Part shown: one piece after another, positions 45,301 through 56,285 of the stretch | Layout: every line of letters starts with the position of its first letter | Position numbering within the stretch: position 1 is the stretch's first letter | Source: Castanea sativa | Lineage: Eukaryota; Streptophyta; Magnoliopsida; Fagales; Fagaceae | DNA: 64,000 bases | Direction of reading: 5' to 3' | Assembly: GCF_040712315.1 (NCBI RefSeq) | Contig: NC_134013.1 | Span: 47,577,001 to 47,641,000, forward strand | Translations under genes and position numbers: made by a program | The notes under the pieces: generated by a model | Told to the model about the DNA's origin: nothing | The model's input: only the letters and a program-made list of their open reading frames with translations | Databases searched by the model: none

Positions 45301-48300
45301 GAACTGAAAATCGTAATCAATCAAGAGGGAATAGAACATGTGTATACCATTGCTTCGAAGGTTACTTAAAAGGCCTGCAACTGATGATATAGATGCATGT
45401 CTTAAGATTTCATTAACCTGGTAAGATTTGAGAAGAATTCATCACAAACACACTCACATATGCAGAGCAAGAATATTACCAGAAGTTTTATAGAAAAATC
45501 TTAAATGTTACTGGCATAGACAAGCAAGTAAAACCACAAAAATAATTTCCAAAATTTATGGTGACGATATAGCACAAATGAATTTACATTGAAAATATTC
45601 TTCCCCACAAAATTTTTTAAGCAAAATAAAAAAATTAAGTAAACTGATTTACTATATAACAATATTATATTAAGATTAATCCTATAATTCTAAAGAACTA
45701 TAAATATTTTTATTTTGATCTTTCTTATTATTGCACCAAATATAATGCCTTTTACTTTATTACTTTGCCCTCTTTACTTTAATTTGAATTCATTAGATTC
45801 AGTTGTAGGTTCATTTCATATAATATCTCCAATAGCAGAAAAAGAGTTTCACACGCTCTAATCATGTGAAACTTATACATTTTGTCTATATATATTAAAT
45901 AAAAGCCCCGCCCAAATAATTAGGACAAGAAAGACTGTACCTTGTCCCTGTTTTAAATTCCCAAATTTTTGCAACAATGACAAAACTAAAACTGAAATAC
46001 CCCTTTCCAAGGATGAATATAAAATAATATGGGCACTTGTATGAATTGAATACAAACCTTGAAAAGTCAATGAGTAATTTTTCTTTTTGAATTTATTTTT
46101 TTTAAGAAATTTTAGCAAAAATGCCAACTTGGGGGACTTTTATAAGTTCAATTATTCTAAACTTGTTCAAAAAAAAGGCTGAAAGTAAATATAATGTGAA
46201 GATGGTTATGGAGTTAAATGATTGCACTCCAACCTAATTATTTTTGTATTAAAAAGCAATAAGCATACCTTATAAATGACTACATAAAATTAAATAGAAT
46301 TTGAAGTTGAAGACATTGCATGACAAAAGATATTCAGACAAAAATTTCTTAGAGAATTGTATATTATATAAAATTTCACTCAAATATTGTGTATTTTCCA
46401 TATTTCCTAACCTGAAAGTGGATTATCCAGGTTACATTCGGTATATACTTTATTGTCCAAATGTTTCAAATACTAAGACAGCATAATTATGAACCTCAAA
46501 TTTTACACTAAAACAGAATACAAAATTTGCTTTTATGTCCTAGAATTCCTTTTACTGCACTTCCATTTTCCATTAAGATAATGAACAATAAACTTGAGGA
46601 GGAGAACTAATGTATATTAATAAAGAGATTTTTAGGGATTCCACAAGCCATCCATGCATCCCCCCCCCCCCCCTCGGCTTGTCTAAAATGAGACACCAAT
46701 GTAACTTTTATCAGCTGTACTAGACAAAATACTGTAAGTGCACATGATGGCTGGTTTTAGCATAAATACAATAAAGGAAGAGCACAATTCGAACTAGTTT
46801 TTGCATAAACACAAGACATAAAAGCTCCCATACAGCTATAGACTATTTGGAAAAGCCTTTTCCTCATGATGCACATCTTTGGAACTTCAGAGTAAGTTTC
46901 CACGCACCAACTCAGAAAAGGACAGGACTCCTCAAAAAGCTCCTAATGTGTCTTTACTTTTTTTAGCAAAACCTGTTCCTCGTGATGTTCGATGGAAGAT
47001 CAATGACACTTGAGGAAGTTTCCATGCACCAACACAGAAAAGGACAGGATGCCCCAAATAGAAAAGAACAGGAACCCAAATTTCTTGTTTTGGTCCATGT
47101 TTGGAACTTTTCCACACATTACCCAAATAGATAGAATTGTAACCCAGGTTTCATAATATAATTCAAAATTCTAGATGACATAAACATGCAAAAGAACATG
47201 GAAAAAATAGCAAAGCCTACTTGTCACACTCACACTACAACCAACTGGCTGGCTAGAACTTCAACTAAACCTCACAGTAATTGCATCAGCCATTCAATTT
47301 GCACATACTAAACTTTCGCAATTTACGGGATCCAAAATTACCGAGTCTATGGCAACACAAAAACGAACTTTGCCTTGTCCAACTATGCCTGCAACCAAAA
47401 ACCACCACCCACAAATCAATGTTACAAAACAAAATCACTAACAACCTAAAGAATAAAAAACACCCTTTTCCTTTTATTGACTAATGTTCAAAACTAAGAC
47501 CCACTACCCCACCCCTTCACCATTTAGCCAACAGGCCAACAAAATACACTCTACATTCCAAACTTCCTAGTAGGTGTGATTTCTTCTTACAGCTCAACAA
47601 CGAAACAGTGAAAAGAAATATGCATTCGACCAATACCTTTCCCCAGCTCGATAATTGAAGAGTACAGCTTGTCCATATCCTTCACATTCCTACACAAACT
47701 AGCTCCAGTCGAAGCTTCGTTAGAGAGACTCCCACCATTTTCAGACGCCAAAAGGGCATCCTTCCAACCAAGAGGATCCGTATAACAATCCAAAATCTCA
47801 ATCCTGCAACAATGTTTGAGTTCCCACACATTCATAATAACAACAAAATTATATAAATATATATTCAGTAAGAGCCACACACCCAGTAACACAAAACTAT
47901 ATTCACACATAAATAATGTAGCTCCAATTCTACAACTATTCTCAGTAAAAATTTTGGGATAAATTTGAAAATTAAAAAATATATATATATTTATTTATAA
48001 AAACAAACAAGGGCTTTACCATTTTTGGGAAGAAGCGACATCGATGCCTTTCCTATTCAACAAATCCAAGTAAAACGACGGGCTTCGAGAGAAAGCGACA
48101 AGCACGAGACCACTGCGATCACATTGGAACCGATTTTAATTTTATTTTTATTTTTTCAAAAAGAGAGAAAGAGAGAGAAATACGAAGGCGTTTATGAACT
48201 TTGAAACACGCAGTAGTAACTGACCGTGATTGGGATTTTGCGGCCAAAATGTTGGAAGAAAGCTGGGTGAGGAGGTGAGTGAAGACGTGGAAACCGAAAG

Positions 48301-48391
48301 GTGAGGCAATGGAGTCCTTGATGGTTAGAGCCGGTGCGTGTTCTCCTTGCAACGCACCGTCTCGGAGTGCTCTGCAAATCGATTCCGCCAT
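42309..48391 (-). CDS. ELP5: Elongator complex protein 5 (ELP5), intron-containing
   Basis: ELP5 is part of the Elp4-Elp5-Elp6 subcomplex of Elongator, which supports modification of wobble uridines in tRNA. Coding exons read on the minus strand are 48391-48225, 48112-48020, 47803-47637, 45417-45348, 45136-44910, 44818-44729, 42738-42663 and 42502-42309. All have GT-AG borders and matching phases. Diagnostic segments are [73 protein letters not shown] and the acidic end [18 protein letters not shown]. One small exon between 47637 and 45417 is required by phase (length 2 mod 3, probably about 50 bases) but was not found. Even without it, the eight exons encode about 361 residues. Confidence 0.9.
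42787..43643. mobile_element. Putative inverted-repeat DNA element in an ELP5 intron
   Basis: TATAAAAACCGTA at 42787-42799 recurs in reverse complement at 43631-43643. Near both ends are phrases such as AACCACTAGTTAAAC and GAACCACTGGTTGAAC. The interior is non-coding and AT-rich. No target duplication was seen, so the class is open. Confidence 0.4.
44668..44687. repeat. (GA)10 microsatellite in an ELP5 intron
   Basis: A short pure GA run just downstream of a TGTG-rich stretch, inside the long intron between exons 44818-44729 and 42738-42663. Confidence 0.9.
46859..47051. repeat. Degenerate direct repeat in an ELP5 intron
   Basis: Two related blocks start near 46862 and 46979. Each has CCTC(A/G)TGATG and later a longer match containing CAGAAAAGGACAGGA, spaced about 117-125 bases apart. 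It looks like an old local duplication in the intron after exon 47803-47637. Confidence 0.7.
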
Positions 48392-48416
48392 TGAAGCCTT
48401 TTGTGAAGAGTGTAAT

Positions 48417-48434
48417 AAAACCCTAAAACCCTAG
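48417..48434 (-). promoter_or_regulatory. Paired telo-box-like motif in the ELP5 5' leader
   Basis: AAAACCCTAAAACCCTAG lies 26 bases upstream of the ELP5 start codon. Telo-boxes (AAACCCTA) are known in plant promoters and leaders of growth and translation genes, often near the transcription start. Here the motif sits close to the ATG. The function is inferred from position only. Confidence 0.5.
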
Positions 48435-48778
48435 TTTGTTTGTTTGTTTGTGGAAGAACAGAAGAAGAGTAAGATTTGGGGATTTTTGCAAATATGCCCC
48501 CAAAACTTCTGTTTTCCCACACATACCTCAGTTTTTGTGTTTATTTAGTGCTAGAATAATCGGCAATGCCAATTGTTTTCTTTTCTTTTCTTTTTTTTAA
48601 TATTTGATTGTGGTCTGCCTAGACCAGAGTACAACTACAAAAGAGCCTAACTTTTGTAGTTGTAAACTAGAATTATAAACAGTAAACATTAGACACACAC
48701 AACTAATGCGGGATAAACAACCTTTTTTTTTAGTAAATAATAATACTTATTAGAACATACACAACACACCAATCTGTC
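48435..48778. other. ELP5 upstream region with a 13-bp perfect hairpin
   Basis: This is the proximal promoter side of ELP5. A perfect 13-bp stem, ACAACTACAAAAG at 48631-48643 paired with 48651-48663, has a 7-base loop. No TATA box could be assigned with confidence on the minus strand. No other gene is visible. Confidence 0.5.
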
Positions 48779-51291
48779 TTATCAAAGATTGTAAAAATAC
48801 TAAAAGCCAAATTTTACCACCAACACACAAAATGTTAGGATGTGTACTCTTAAATCCTATTGTATGATGCTATGTATGACATTATGTTATGATTAATAAA
48901 GTTGTTTTATTATAAATTAAAATAATGGTAACATGAATATTGAGACATTATCATATAGTTCATTAGATACATAGTATGTGATTTAATCACAGAAGATATA
49001 AATCACAAATTCTGTAAACTCAGAATTTCAGTTCGTAGTCGGTGATGAAATTGGGCATTTCATCTGCGAAGACTATAACATATCAACTAAGATGATTTGT
49101 CTTGATCATGGAAATTGAGATTTCTAGTTGGTATGTTAATATGTTTTAAAAGTTAAAACATATTGAATTGAACCGCTGTGAGATTTATTATTCTCCTAAC
49201 AACTATCAAATGAATAATAAACTCACGACTTCTATTTACATGAACTCTTAATCCTGAGAGAATAATAGACTTGATCATGAAGTATATGTTACTTTGATAT
49301 GTCAAGAGTGAGGTCTAAAGTCACGATCAAAATCTCAGTATGTTGGACAACCACATTTAGTGTTGATAGAACATATATTATCAAGATAGAATTGATAGTC
49401 TCTTAACAGAAATATAAAATATTCCCTTCAGATAAGTTTAATGGGTTTGGTTATTCAAAGTGTTAAGCCTAACCACTTTAATAAGGAGTTACTAAAGTAT
49501 ATATTTATGGAATTAAATTTCATAAATAAATGATGAATAACTCAAAAGATTAAACCGGGTACTCAAGGAATTAGGATGTAGTAATCTTCAAAATGACAGT
49601 CTATATTCATGATTTTGTATTACTACGAATATTTTATGAAGGGTTGCATGTACAAAAAAGTCTTGGGATATAATTTATAAATAAGGCTTAGAGTACAACT
49701 ATATTTATATAGTGATATTAAATATAGTTAATGGTAACTTTGAACTTGTCAAGAGTTGACAGAAGAGCCCAATGCCCATTGGAGCTAGTGTCTTATTGGT
49801 CCCTTTTGGTCCCACTCCAAGCCACACATTTAAGCCCAATTGAAAATGTCCAAAAGGCCAACTCAATTAGATAATCAATTAGATATATAGGGAGAAACGT
49901 ACAAAATTTTTATTAAGGAACAACACTCTTGTGAAATGATGTATGTGTGAGTGTAAACCACTCTCTCAAATTCTCTCTTGGAAACTGATTGAAAGACCAC
50001 ACTTCTTGGGCGTTAATAGAATTGGAGTGAAGATTAAAAGTATTCCCAAGTGCTTCTGATCTTTATTTTGAAATTCACCACACCAAGGTATACTCTCTTG
50101 TTCTTAAATTCTGAAACTTACATAGTACATGTTATCAATTGCAAATAAAGTAGATCCGTTAAATTTCCGCTGCGTATGTTTTGTATGTGATACAAACATA
50201 TATTTATCTTACACAAAAATACTCACTCCATCAAAGATTTAAAATGCCAAAAATTTTGACACACAGCTACAGTGAGTTGTCATCTATAACAGCTCAATAG
50301 CTGAATTGTAAAACCAAAAATCAATTTTTTTAATCCCCATAGCCACAAAGTCCTCTCTCTCTTTTCTCTTTTTCTGGTCTTCTCTCTCTTTTCTCTTTTT
50401 CTGGTTTTCTTTCAACCCACGTCGACAATCTCCCTTCCCTTCTCCGCATCCCTTCCCTCAACTCACACCACCAAAAATTGAAGATCATTTTCCCTTTGAC
50501 CGAACCCAAAAACCCACGCTGCCAATAATCCATGCTTTGCCCTTTTCCTTCTGACCGAACCCAAAAAGCCCAAGCTCTTCTCTTCTCCCTCTGCAGTGCT
50601 AGGTGTGGCTAGGCTACGATGGCTGGGGTTCTGATTTGTGTTTTGATATCTGTGGGTTTTGATGGATTTCAGCGAGTTTTGATTTCAGTGGTTTTTGAAT
50701 TCAGTGGCTGGGTTGATTAGGGTGGCTGAGAGGTAGGTGTGGGTTGATTGATTCAGTGGTGGGATTCTGATTTGCAAGTTGTGGGAGGCGGTGATGGTGG
50801 TTTTGGGTGATTATATATACTTTTTTTTGGATGTGGTGGGTTGCAATTTGTTGTGAATATGGAGGTTGGGGGTGTGATAGTGGCTAAACATGGCTGAGGC
50901 GTGGTTGTTGTGGCTGAGGTTGTGGTTGTTGTGGCTAGAGAAAGGATGAAAGGGAAAAGTGGGTTGAGGCAGAGAGAGGATGAGAGGGAAAAGTGGGTTG
51001 GTGTACAATGGTTGGTGTGCCGTGGGTTGGTGTGTCGTGGGTGGTGTTGTAAGTTGAGACCGATGGGTTGTGTCGTGGGTGGTGCCGTAGATTTGTGGTT
51101 GCTTTGTGCAGGTTTGGGGTAGTTGGGTGATGAGGATAAAAAAGAATAAAAAAGAATAAATAAATAATATTTTAATGAATTGATAAAAAAAAATAGAAGT
51201 TTTGATGTTAGGTGTATTGAAAAGCGGTGTTAAATGCTATAAAATTGGTTTTTTAGATGTTAAATGCTAAAAATTTTACAATCTTTGATAA
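48779..51291. mobile_element. Non-autonomous inverted-repeat DNA element with a nested LTR
   Basis: TTATCAAAGATTGTAAAA at 48779-48796 recurs perfectly in reverse complement at 51274-51291, and the similarity continues inward imperfectly. The interior outside the nested LTR (50219-51190) is rich in GGTTGTGG-like and GTTTTGAT-like repeats with meaningless open frames. There is no transposase. A Mutator-like origin is possible, but no target duplication was found. The copia-type solo LTR inserted into it later. Confidence 0.5.
48833..50213 (+). mobile_element. Solo LTR, copia-like, 1381 bp
   Basis: It begins TGTTAGGATG and ends CTTACA, with a perfect target duplication, CAAAA (48828-48832 and 50214-50218). 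A TATA-like stretch (TTTATAAATAAGG) lies near 49674-49686. There is no coding sequence. It is nested in the inverted-repeat element at 48779-51291. Confidence 0.75.
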
Positions 51292-52060
51292 TAATTCTCT
51301 AATTTATGCATAATTAATGAAAAGTTATGAGCTCTTATTAGCTTATATAATTAGTAGTGAATAGAAAATGTCCACCACTCATATTCCAACATTACTGTCG
51401 AGTTGACAATGAACTATCAACTATTTATATATAATTATCTTAAAATTTTCACTAAAATTTTCATGTGTGCACAAATTTATAATTAATTGATTATTAAGGA
51501 CGAGAAAAATCATGTTATTTATTGAACTATAAATTACCAGGGCATGTTTAGTGTAAAGATTGCGACATGAATGATAATTATTATTATTGTAAATAAAAGA
51601 TATTGTAATGAAATAACTAAACATATTTATAGTTCAGTTGTAAGTTTTAATATTATGATAAAACTTTATATCTATATTTAGAAAAATCTTACTTATACAA
51701 TTATATACACCTACTAAGGAATTGTTAGGGAGATAAACACAATAGAGGGCTTCATTAAATAATTAATATAACATATAGTGACACACTTTAACTCAAAAGT
51801 CCTAAGCCCAATAGGTATACGTTCAATTATGTTCTATTAACTACTCATTATTCTCATCATTATTCAATGTGAGACTTCACTCACACATGTATACCCAACA
51901 TGAATAACTAGTATAAATCTTTTAGAAATGAATAGTTATTTCTCATTTTAAAGAATAAGTAAATATAAGAAATTATTATTCCCTATAATAAAACATAATC
52001 AAACTACATAATAGCGAAACTGTAGGAATAATTATTATATGACCATTAATGTTGAGTAGT
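51292..52060. other. AT-rich intergenic DNA with a short LTR-like element
   Basis: No gene is supported. Positions 51723-51900 begin TGTTAGGG and end CCCAACA, flanked by GGAAT and TGAAT, sharing GAAT. This could be a 178-bp solo LTR of a very small retrotransposon, but the target duplication is imperfect. Confidence 0.45.
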
Positions 52061-52076
52061 AAGTGTTCAAACTTGG

Positions 52077-52244
52077 CACCACTGCGCACCCTTGGTATGG
52101 TGATCACTTCACAAGTATAAATGCTTGTGGAGTGTGGGGGGGCAAAGGTCGGGGTTCAAGTCTTCAAGAGGGAGCTTCACACACATATACACTTAGATTA
52201 GGCTATAGTAGAAATTCTATCTTGTATATAAAAAAAAAATAAAA
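52077..52244 (+). mobile_element. tRNA-derived SINE with 16-bp target duplication
   Basis: The body is flanked by perfect copies of AAGTGTTCAAACTTGG (52061-52076 and 52245-52260). It is clearly related to the SINE at 23448-23645, sharing GTATAA(A/G)TGCTTGTGG, GGTTCAAGTCT and CACACATATACACTTAGATT. A short A-rich tail ends it. Confidence 0.9.
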
Positions 52245-52260
52245 AAGTGTTCAAACTTGG

Positions 52261-53154
52261 TTCAATAATGAAAGTAAAATGTTCGAACTTGACTCGAGCT
52301 CATACCAAGCCTATAAATAATGTTCAAGTTCGAACTCATTAAAAAGTTTAAAAATTTGAGTTCAACTTAGCTCTACTTAATTCATTAGTCAAGCTAAATT
52401 CAAGCTCAATATCAAGATTTTGAACTTGAAATCCAAAATAAGTACATTATCAAGTCTATATTAATTAAACTAGTTATCAAGTTTATTTAGTTTGGACTAG
52501 TGGTCCCAACTTCTAATTACTTAAAAGTATTAATAAGACATGAGTTTAATTGTCAATCTCATATCAAACTAATACCAAACTCATAAACTAGACTAGGTTA
52601 AACTTGTTTTTTATCAACCCCTAATGCTCATAAGCCTATTTATGAACAATATTTTCTACTTGATCTTGGCTTATATATTAAACAAATCAAAAACTAAGGT
52701 TCAAGTTGGCCTTATTTATAAACAGACAAACCTGAACAAATTTTTTGTTCAGCCAAGCTGAAACTGTTTATAAGCAACTTAGTTTACTTATTATTTTTAA
52801 TTATTACATTAGAGTATCTATAAGTACAATCCACCGAACATGTTCTAAGCATATTTTTTCTAAAATGTTTTTAAAAAACTTGGGACCAGAGAGGAATGCG
52901 ATTCTCCCTATTTGTGGTCCACCATTCAGTTTGGGTGACTATACTCCCGAATCAAGAATATCTTGATGCTATTTATCTCTCTTTTCGAGGTTGGGATCTT
53001 AGAATTTGGAATAAACTTTATCGTAAGATGAAGATCTGTTTCACATGTAAAAACAAATATTAAACAGAAAGGGGTTGCAATGTATTGCTGGCGAGCATCA
53101 TTGTATAATATTTTCTTCCCATGCGTGTGTAATATTAAGATCAATTTTTTTAAG
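52261..53154. other. AT-rich intergenic DNA
   Basis: No supported gene. The first part (52261-52740) is built from repeated TTCAAGTTCGAACTC-like words, as in decayed transposable elements. Short open frames near 52745-53159 lack motifs. Confidence 0.5.
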
Positions 53155-53550
53155 GACAAAATTTAGCTACAAAATTAGTTGCAGCCTTAGATTACAAACT
53201 TATTTAATATCTTTTTATTGGAGGTGAATTTTGACAAATCCACTATTGGATTACATCTTCTTCTTATATCCTTCATACTTGCAAATTTTCAAGAAAATTA
53301 AAAATCAATAGTTATGTCATCAATAAATTTTTTAAATTGCAAGTTTTTGTAATTTAAATTTATGCACAAAATATAAGCATATAGATCATATAGTAAATAA
53401 TATTCAATTAACACAAAATTTAACATGTGCATTAAGAGCATAAAGAACATGTAATTCAACGGTTAGATTTTCAAAATATCTTGTAATATTTATTTTATTA
53501 AGTGAGTTTGTAGCCTTAAATTACAACCAATTTTGTAACTAAATTTTGTC
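53155..53550. mobile_element. MITE, 396 bp, long inverted repeats
   Basis: The left arm GACAAAATTTAGCTACAAA and the reverse complement of the right arm, GACAAAATTTAGTTACAAA, match over about 26 bases with two differences, then more weakly to about 45. The interior is AT-rich and non-coding. No target duplication is evident. Confidence 0.72.
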
Positions 53551-54049
53551 ATTTCTTTAATATTTGATGCTTAGAGTGTAACAATTGCAGGCTTCAAAAT
53601 TGAATTCTTGGCGTTGTAATTATGCTACCAAACCCACCATGAAAGATAAACAAAATCCCTAGCTATCATAATTAGAGCCATTATGACTTTATGATAAGAT
53701 TCAAATCATTAGAGAAATTGAAAGCCTCTTATTAGGAGAAACTAGTTTGTAACCCTATGCATATGCATGAATATACTTTAAAGATATATATTAAGATGCA
53801 TAATATAATTTTTACATATATAATTTAAATATTATTGATAGTTATTCTTATATTTTTTTTAACTCTTTTGAAAATCTTGTAAGAATGTTATTAGATAGAA
53901 AATGTAAATTGTTCATTTTTAAATATTTTATGTTCATTAATTCTAGACTCTTTGGTTTTTATACACGATAACTCACTTCAATGAATACTTATGATATAGT
54001 CTCACATTTAATTCCAAAATTAAGAAATATAATTCTCTCTAAAAATAAA

Positions 54050-54114
54050 TAATTTAGGACACATGACGCAAAATTAGACTTCAATTGTAGAATTTAATTG
54101 AATTTTCTCTAAAC

Positions 54115-54163
<49 letters not shown>

Positions 54164-54700
54164 GACTTATAAATTTGAATTGTTTTTAGTTGTACAAAAA
54201 AAATGCTCATAAATTAATATAAAATCATCCAAACTCTCTCTTCCTCTAATTTTATATATAGTGATAGATATATGATTACATTTTTTATGATTTATTTATA
54301 TTGAATTCCTCGTTTTCAACACTAAATTAACCCATTTGGCATAAAAATTAAAAAAATTCGATTAAATGGGACATATATATATGACTTATAAACTTGAATT
54401 GTTTTTAATTTAATAGAAAAAGGCTCATAATATAAATTCATTCAAAAATTATGATTTTTATGGTTGGCTTATTTTGGACTCATCATTTTTTACACTAAAA
54501 TAACTCATTTGACACAAAAATTAAAAAAACATAGATTAAATGGGACACATGTTGCAAAATTAAACTCTAATTGAAATTTAATTTTTACATTGAATTAACT
54601 CACTTGGCTCAAAAATTTAAAAACTTATATTAAATAGAACATGTGGCACAAAATTAGACTCTAATTGAATTCCAATTTGAAATCTAATTTAATTTTCTCT
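54050..54700. repeat. Degenerate AT-rich repeats with an (AC)n tract
   Basis: A pure AC run occupies 54119-54158. Around it, related blocks containing TTAACTCATTTGGC-like and ATTAAATGGGACA-like words recur near 54325, 54498 and 54592 at irregular spacing. TTA and GA runs follow at 54709-54768. This belongs to the material specific to unit 1. Confidence 0.7.
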
Positions 54701-54710
54701 CAATTTTATC

Positions 54711-54772
<62 letters not shown>

Positions 54773-55142
54773 AAAGGTCCTCATGGTGGATAAGTGATGT
54801 AGTCTACCATTTCATTAAAAAAACTCCCACCTATTTAAAATTGCTCAATCAGAAAAAAATTTTAAACAAAAACTAGAGAAATTATAGAGTCCTCTAGTAG
54901 ACCACATCACTTGTCCATTATTCCATTAAAAGACACTCACTTGTTTAAACTTGCTGAATCAATAATCCCTTTTTGTTTAAAATTTTTTTCTGATTCAGCA
55001 ATTATAAATAAATACATTTTTTTTAGTAGAATGGTAGACAAGTGATATGGTCGGCCGAATAATTTCTCCTTTCCTTAGAGGACAAAAACAAAAGTGCATT
55101 TGCATTGATTGATTGTGGTTTTCATGTTGTGCATACGTGCTT

Positions 55143-55203
55143 TTTTTTTGGCTAGGTAAGTGTGGGGGATTGAACCCCCGAGCAACAGGTCACTTAGGAT
55201 CCG
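55143..55203 (-). mobile_element. Short SINE-like tRNA-derived insertion
   Basis: A 61-bp insertion present only in unit 1, flanked by GTGCTT (55137-55142 and 55204-55209). On the minus strand it reads GGGGTTCAATCCCCC, a B-box-like sequence, and ends in a run of A. It looks like a truncated SINE. Unit 2 has the uninterrupted site near 63636. Confidence 0.6.
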
Positions 55204-55291
55204 GTGCTTCAAATTATAGCCATAAAAAATCCACATGAGAATCTTCCAAGTTTCAAGTGTGAATGGAAAAGTACACGGGAAACCATGTGAT

Positions 55292-55524
55292 GGATTTGGA
55301 TCCGATGCAATACTTAGGGTATTGCATCGGGTGCAATTGCTATCAATAGTTGAGATTGATAATTGCAAAAAACAACTTTCAATTTCAACCATTGATTAAA
55401 AAAGGTTAAGAAAAAAGTTAATAAAAGTAAAAAAGTAAAAGTTTAAAAAGTAAAATGTAAAAAAAAATTGTGAAAGAGGGGAAGGTGAATTGCACCCGGT
55501 GCAATACCTGATCCTAATCCCCAC
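55292..55524. mobile_element. MITE, 233 bp, in duplication unit 1
   Basis: The left arm (GGATTTGGATCCGATGCAAT) and the reverse complement of the right arm (GATTAGGATCAGGTATTGCA) are clearly related. GTGAT lies on both sides (55287-55291 and 55525-55529). Unit 2 has the empty site near 63728-63734. Confidence 0.75.
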
Positions 55525-55813
55525 GTGATAATCTCCAATCTCTGTGATTTTTGTTTTGTTTTGTTATAAAGCTATTCAAATCACAAGTCAAACCTTTTAT
55601 CAATCAAAATCAAAACTTTACCATTCTATTAAAGATGATGTGTAGTGTTGCGTTGGCCTGTTGGATGGCAGGCTTCAAAGTTGAATTCTTGGCGTTGTAA
55701 TTATGCTACCAGACCCACCATGAAGGATAAACAAAATCCCTAGATATCATATTCGAGCCATTATGACTTTATGATAAGATTCAAATCATTAGAGAAATTG
55801 AGAGCCTCTCATT

Positions 55814-56112
55814 AGGAGAAATTATAAAGACTTTATGGTGGCTGGATATAGTCCATCATTCTATTAAAAAAATTTCACTTATTTAAAATTACTTAATTAA
55901 AAACTTTTTTAAAATAAAAACTAGAGAAATTATTGAGTCTTTTGGTAGACCACGTCACTTGTCCACCATTCCATTAAAAGACTCTCATTTGTTTAAAATT
56001 CCTGAATCAAAAATCAGTTTTAAAAAAAAATTTAACTCAATAATTTTAAATAAATAAATTTTTTTTAATAAAATAGTGAACAAATAATATGGTTGGCCGA
56101 ATAATTTCTCCT
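55814..56112. mobile_element. MITE-like inverted-repeat element beside the virus
   Basis: AGGAGAAATTAT (55814-55825) is the exact reverse complement of ATAATTTCTCCT (56101-56112). The same element occurs in unit 1, split by about 1 kb of other DNA (53734 to 55070). The virus starts at the base after its right end. Confidence 0.6.
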
Positions 56113-56285
56113 CGGCAAGTGGGAAAGGAAGGCCAAGACAAAAGTGGGTCCCACGTTTTTTTTTTTTTTTTGCATATATCTTTGTACATATCTTACTTTA
56201 ATCATCTCTTCCTTGGAACCATTCTTCATCAATGTCCGCATCTGGATCATGGTTATGGTAATAAGGATCATCGAAGTCGAAAGGA
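56113..56285 (-). repeat. Terminal direct repeat of the viral insert, left copy
   Basis: It is near-identical to 63404-63580, with a handful of substitutions and a shorter T run. It contains the end of the last viral reading frame and, on the sense strand, an A run. In the circular genome it would be a single segment. Confidence 0.92.

Larger units (their letters stand above)
53588..55668. repeat. Tandem duplication, unit 1 (virus-free)
   Basis: It matches unit 2 (55669-63911) from CAGGCTTCAAA to GCCTGTTGGATGG. Relative to unit 2 it has gained about 1.0 kb of repeat-rich DNA (about 53743-54767), a 61-bp SINE fragment (55143-55203) and a 233-bp MITE (55292-55524). It lacks the virus. The intact counterpart of the viral insertion site is at 55059-55085. 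Confidence 0.85.

Noticed and set aside
45873..46127. Minus-strand frame containing GQGTVFLV as the missing ELP5 exon
   Set aside because: Only a few residues resemble the expected sequence, the rest does not fit, and no splice borders give the needed length.
48417..48434. Interstitial telomere repeat
   Set aside because: Only two imperfect units are present, so a promoter telo-box is the better reading.
50330..51122. Possible gene in the GC-richer stretch
   Set aside because: Frames on both strands consist of simple repeated words with no splice pattern, inside an inverted-repeat element.
55143..55203. A tRNA gene on the minus strand
   Set aside because: Only a B-box-like T-arm is present. 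No cloverleaf can be formed, and it has a poly(A) end and a target duplication.
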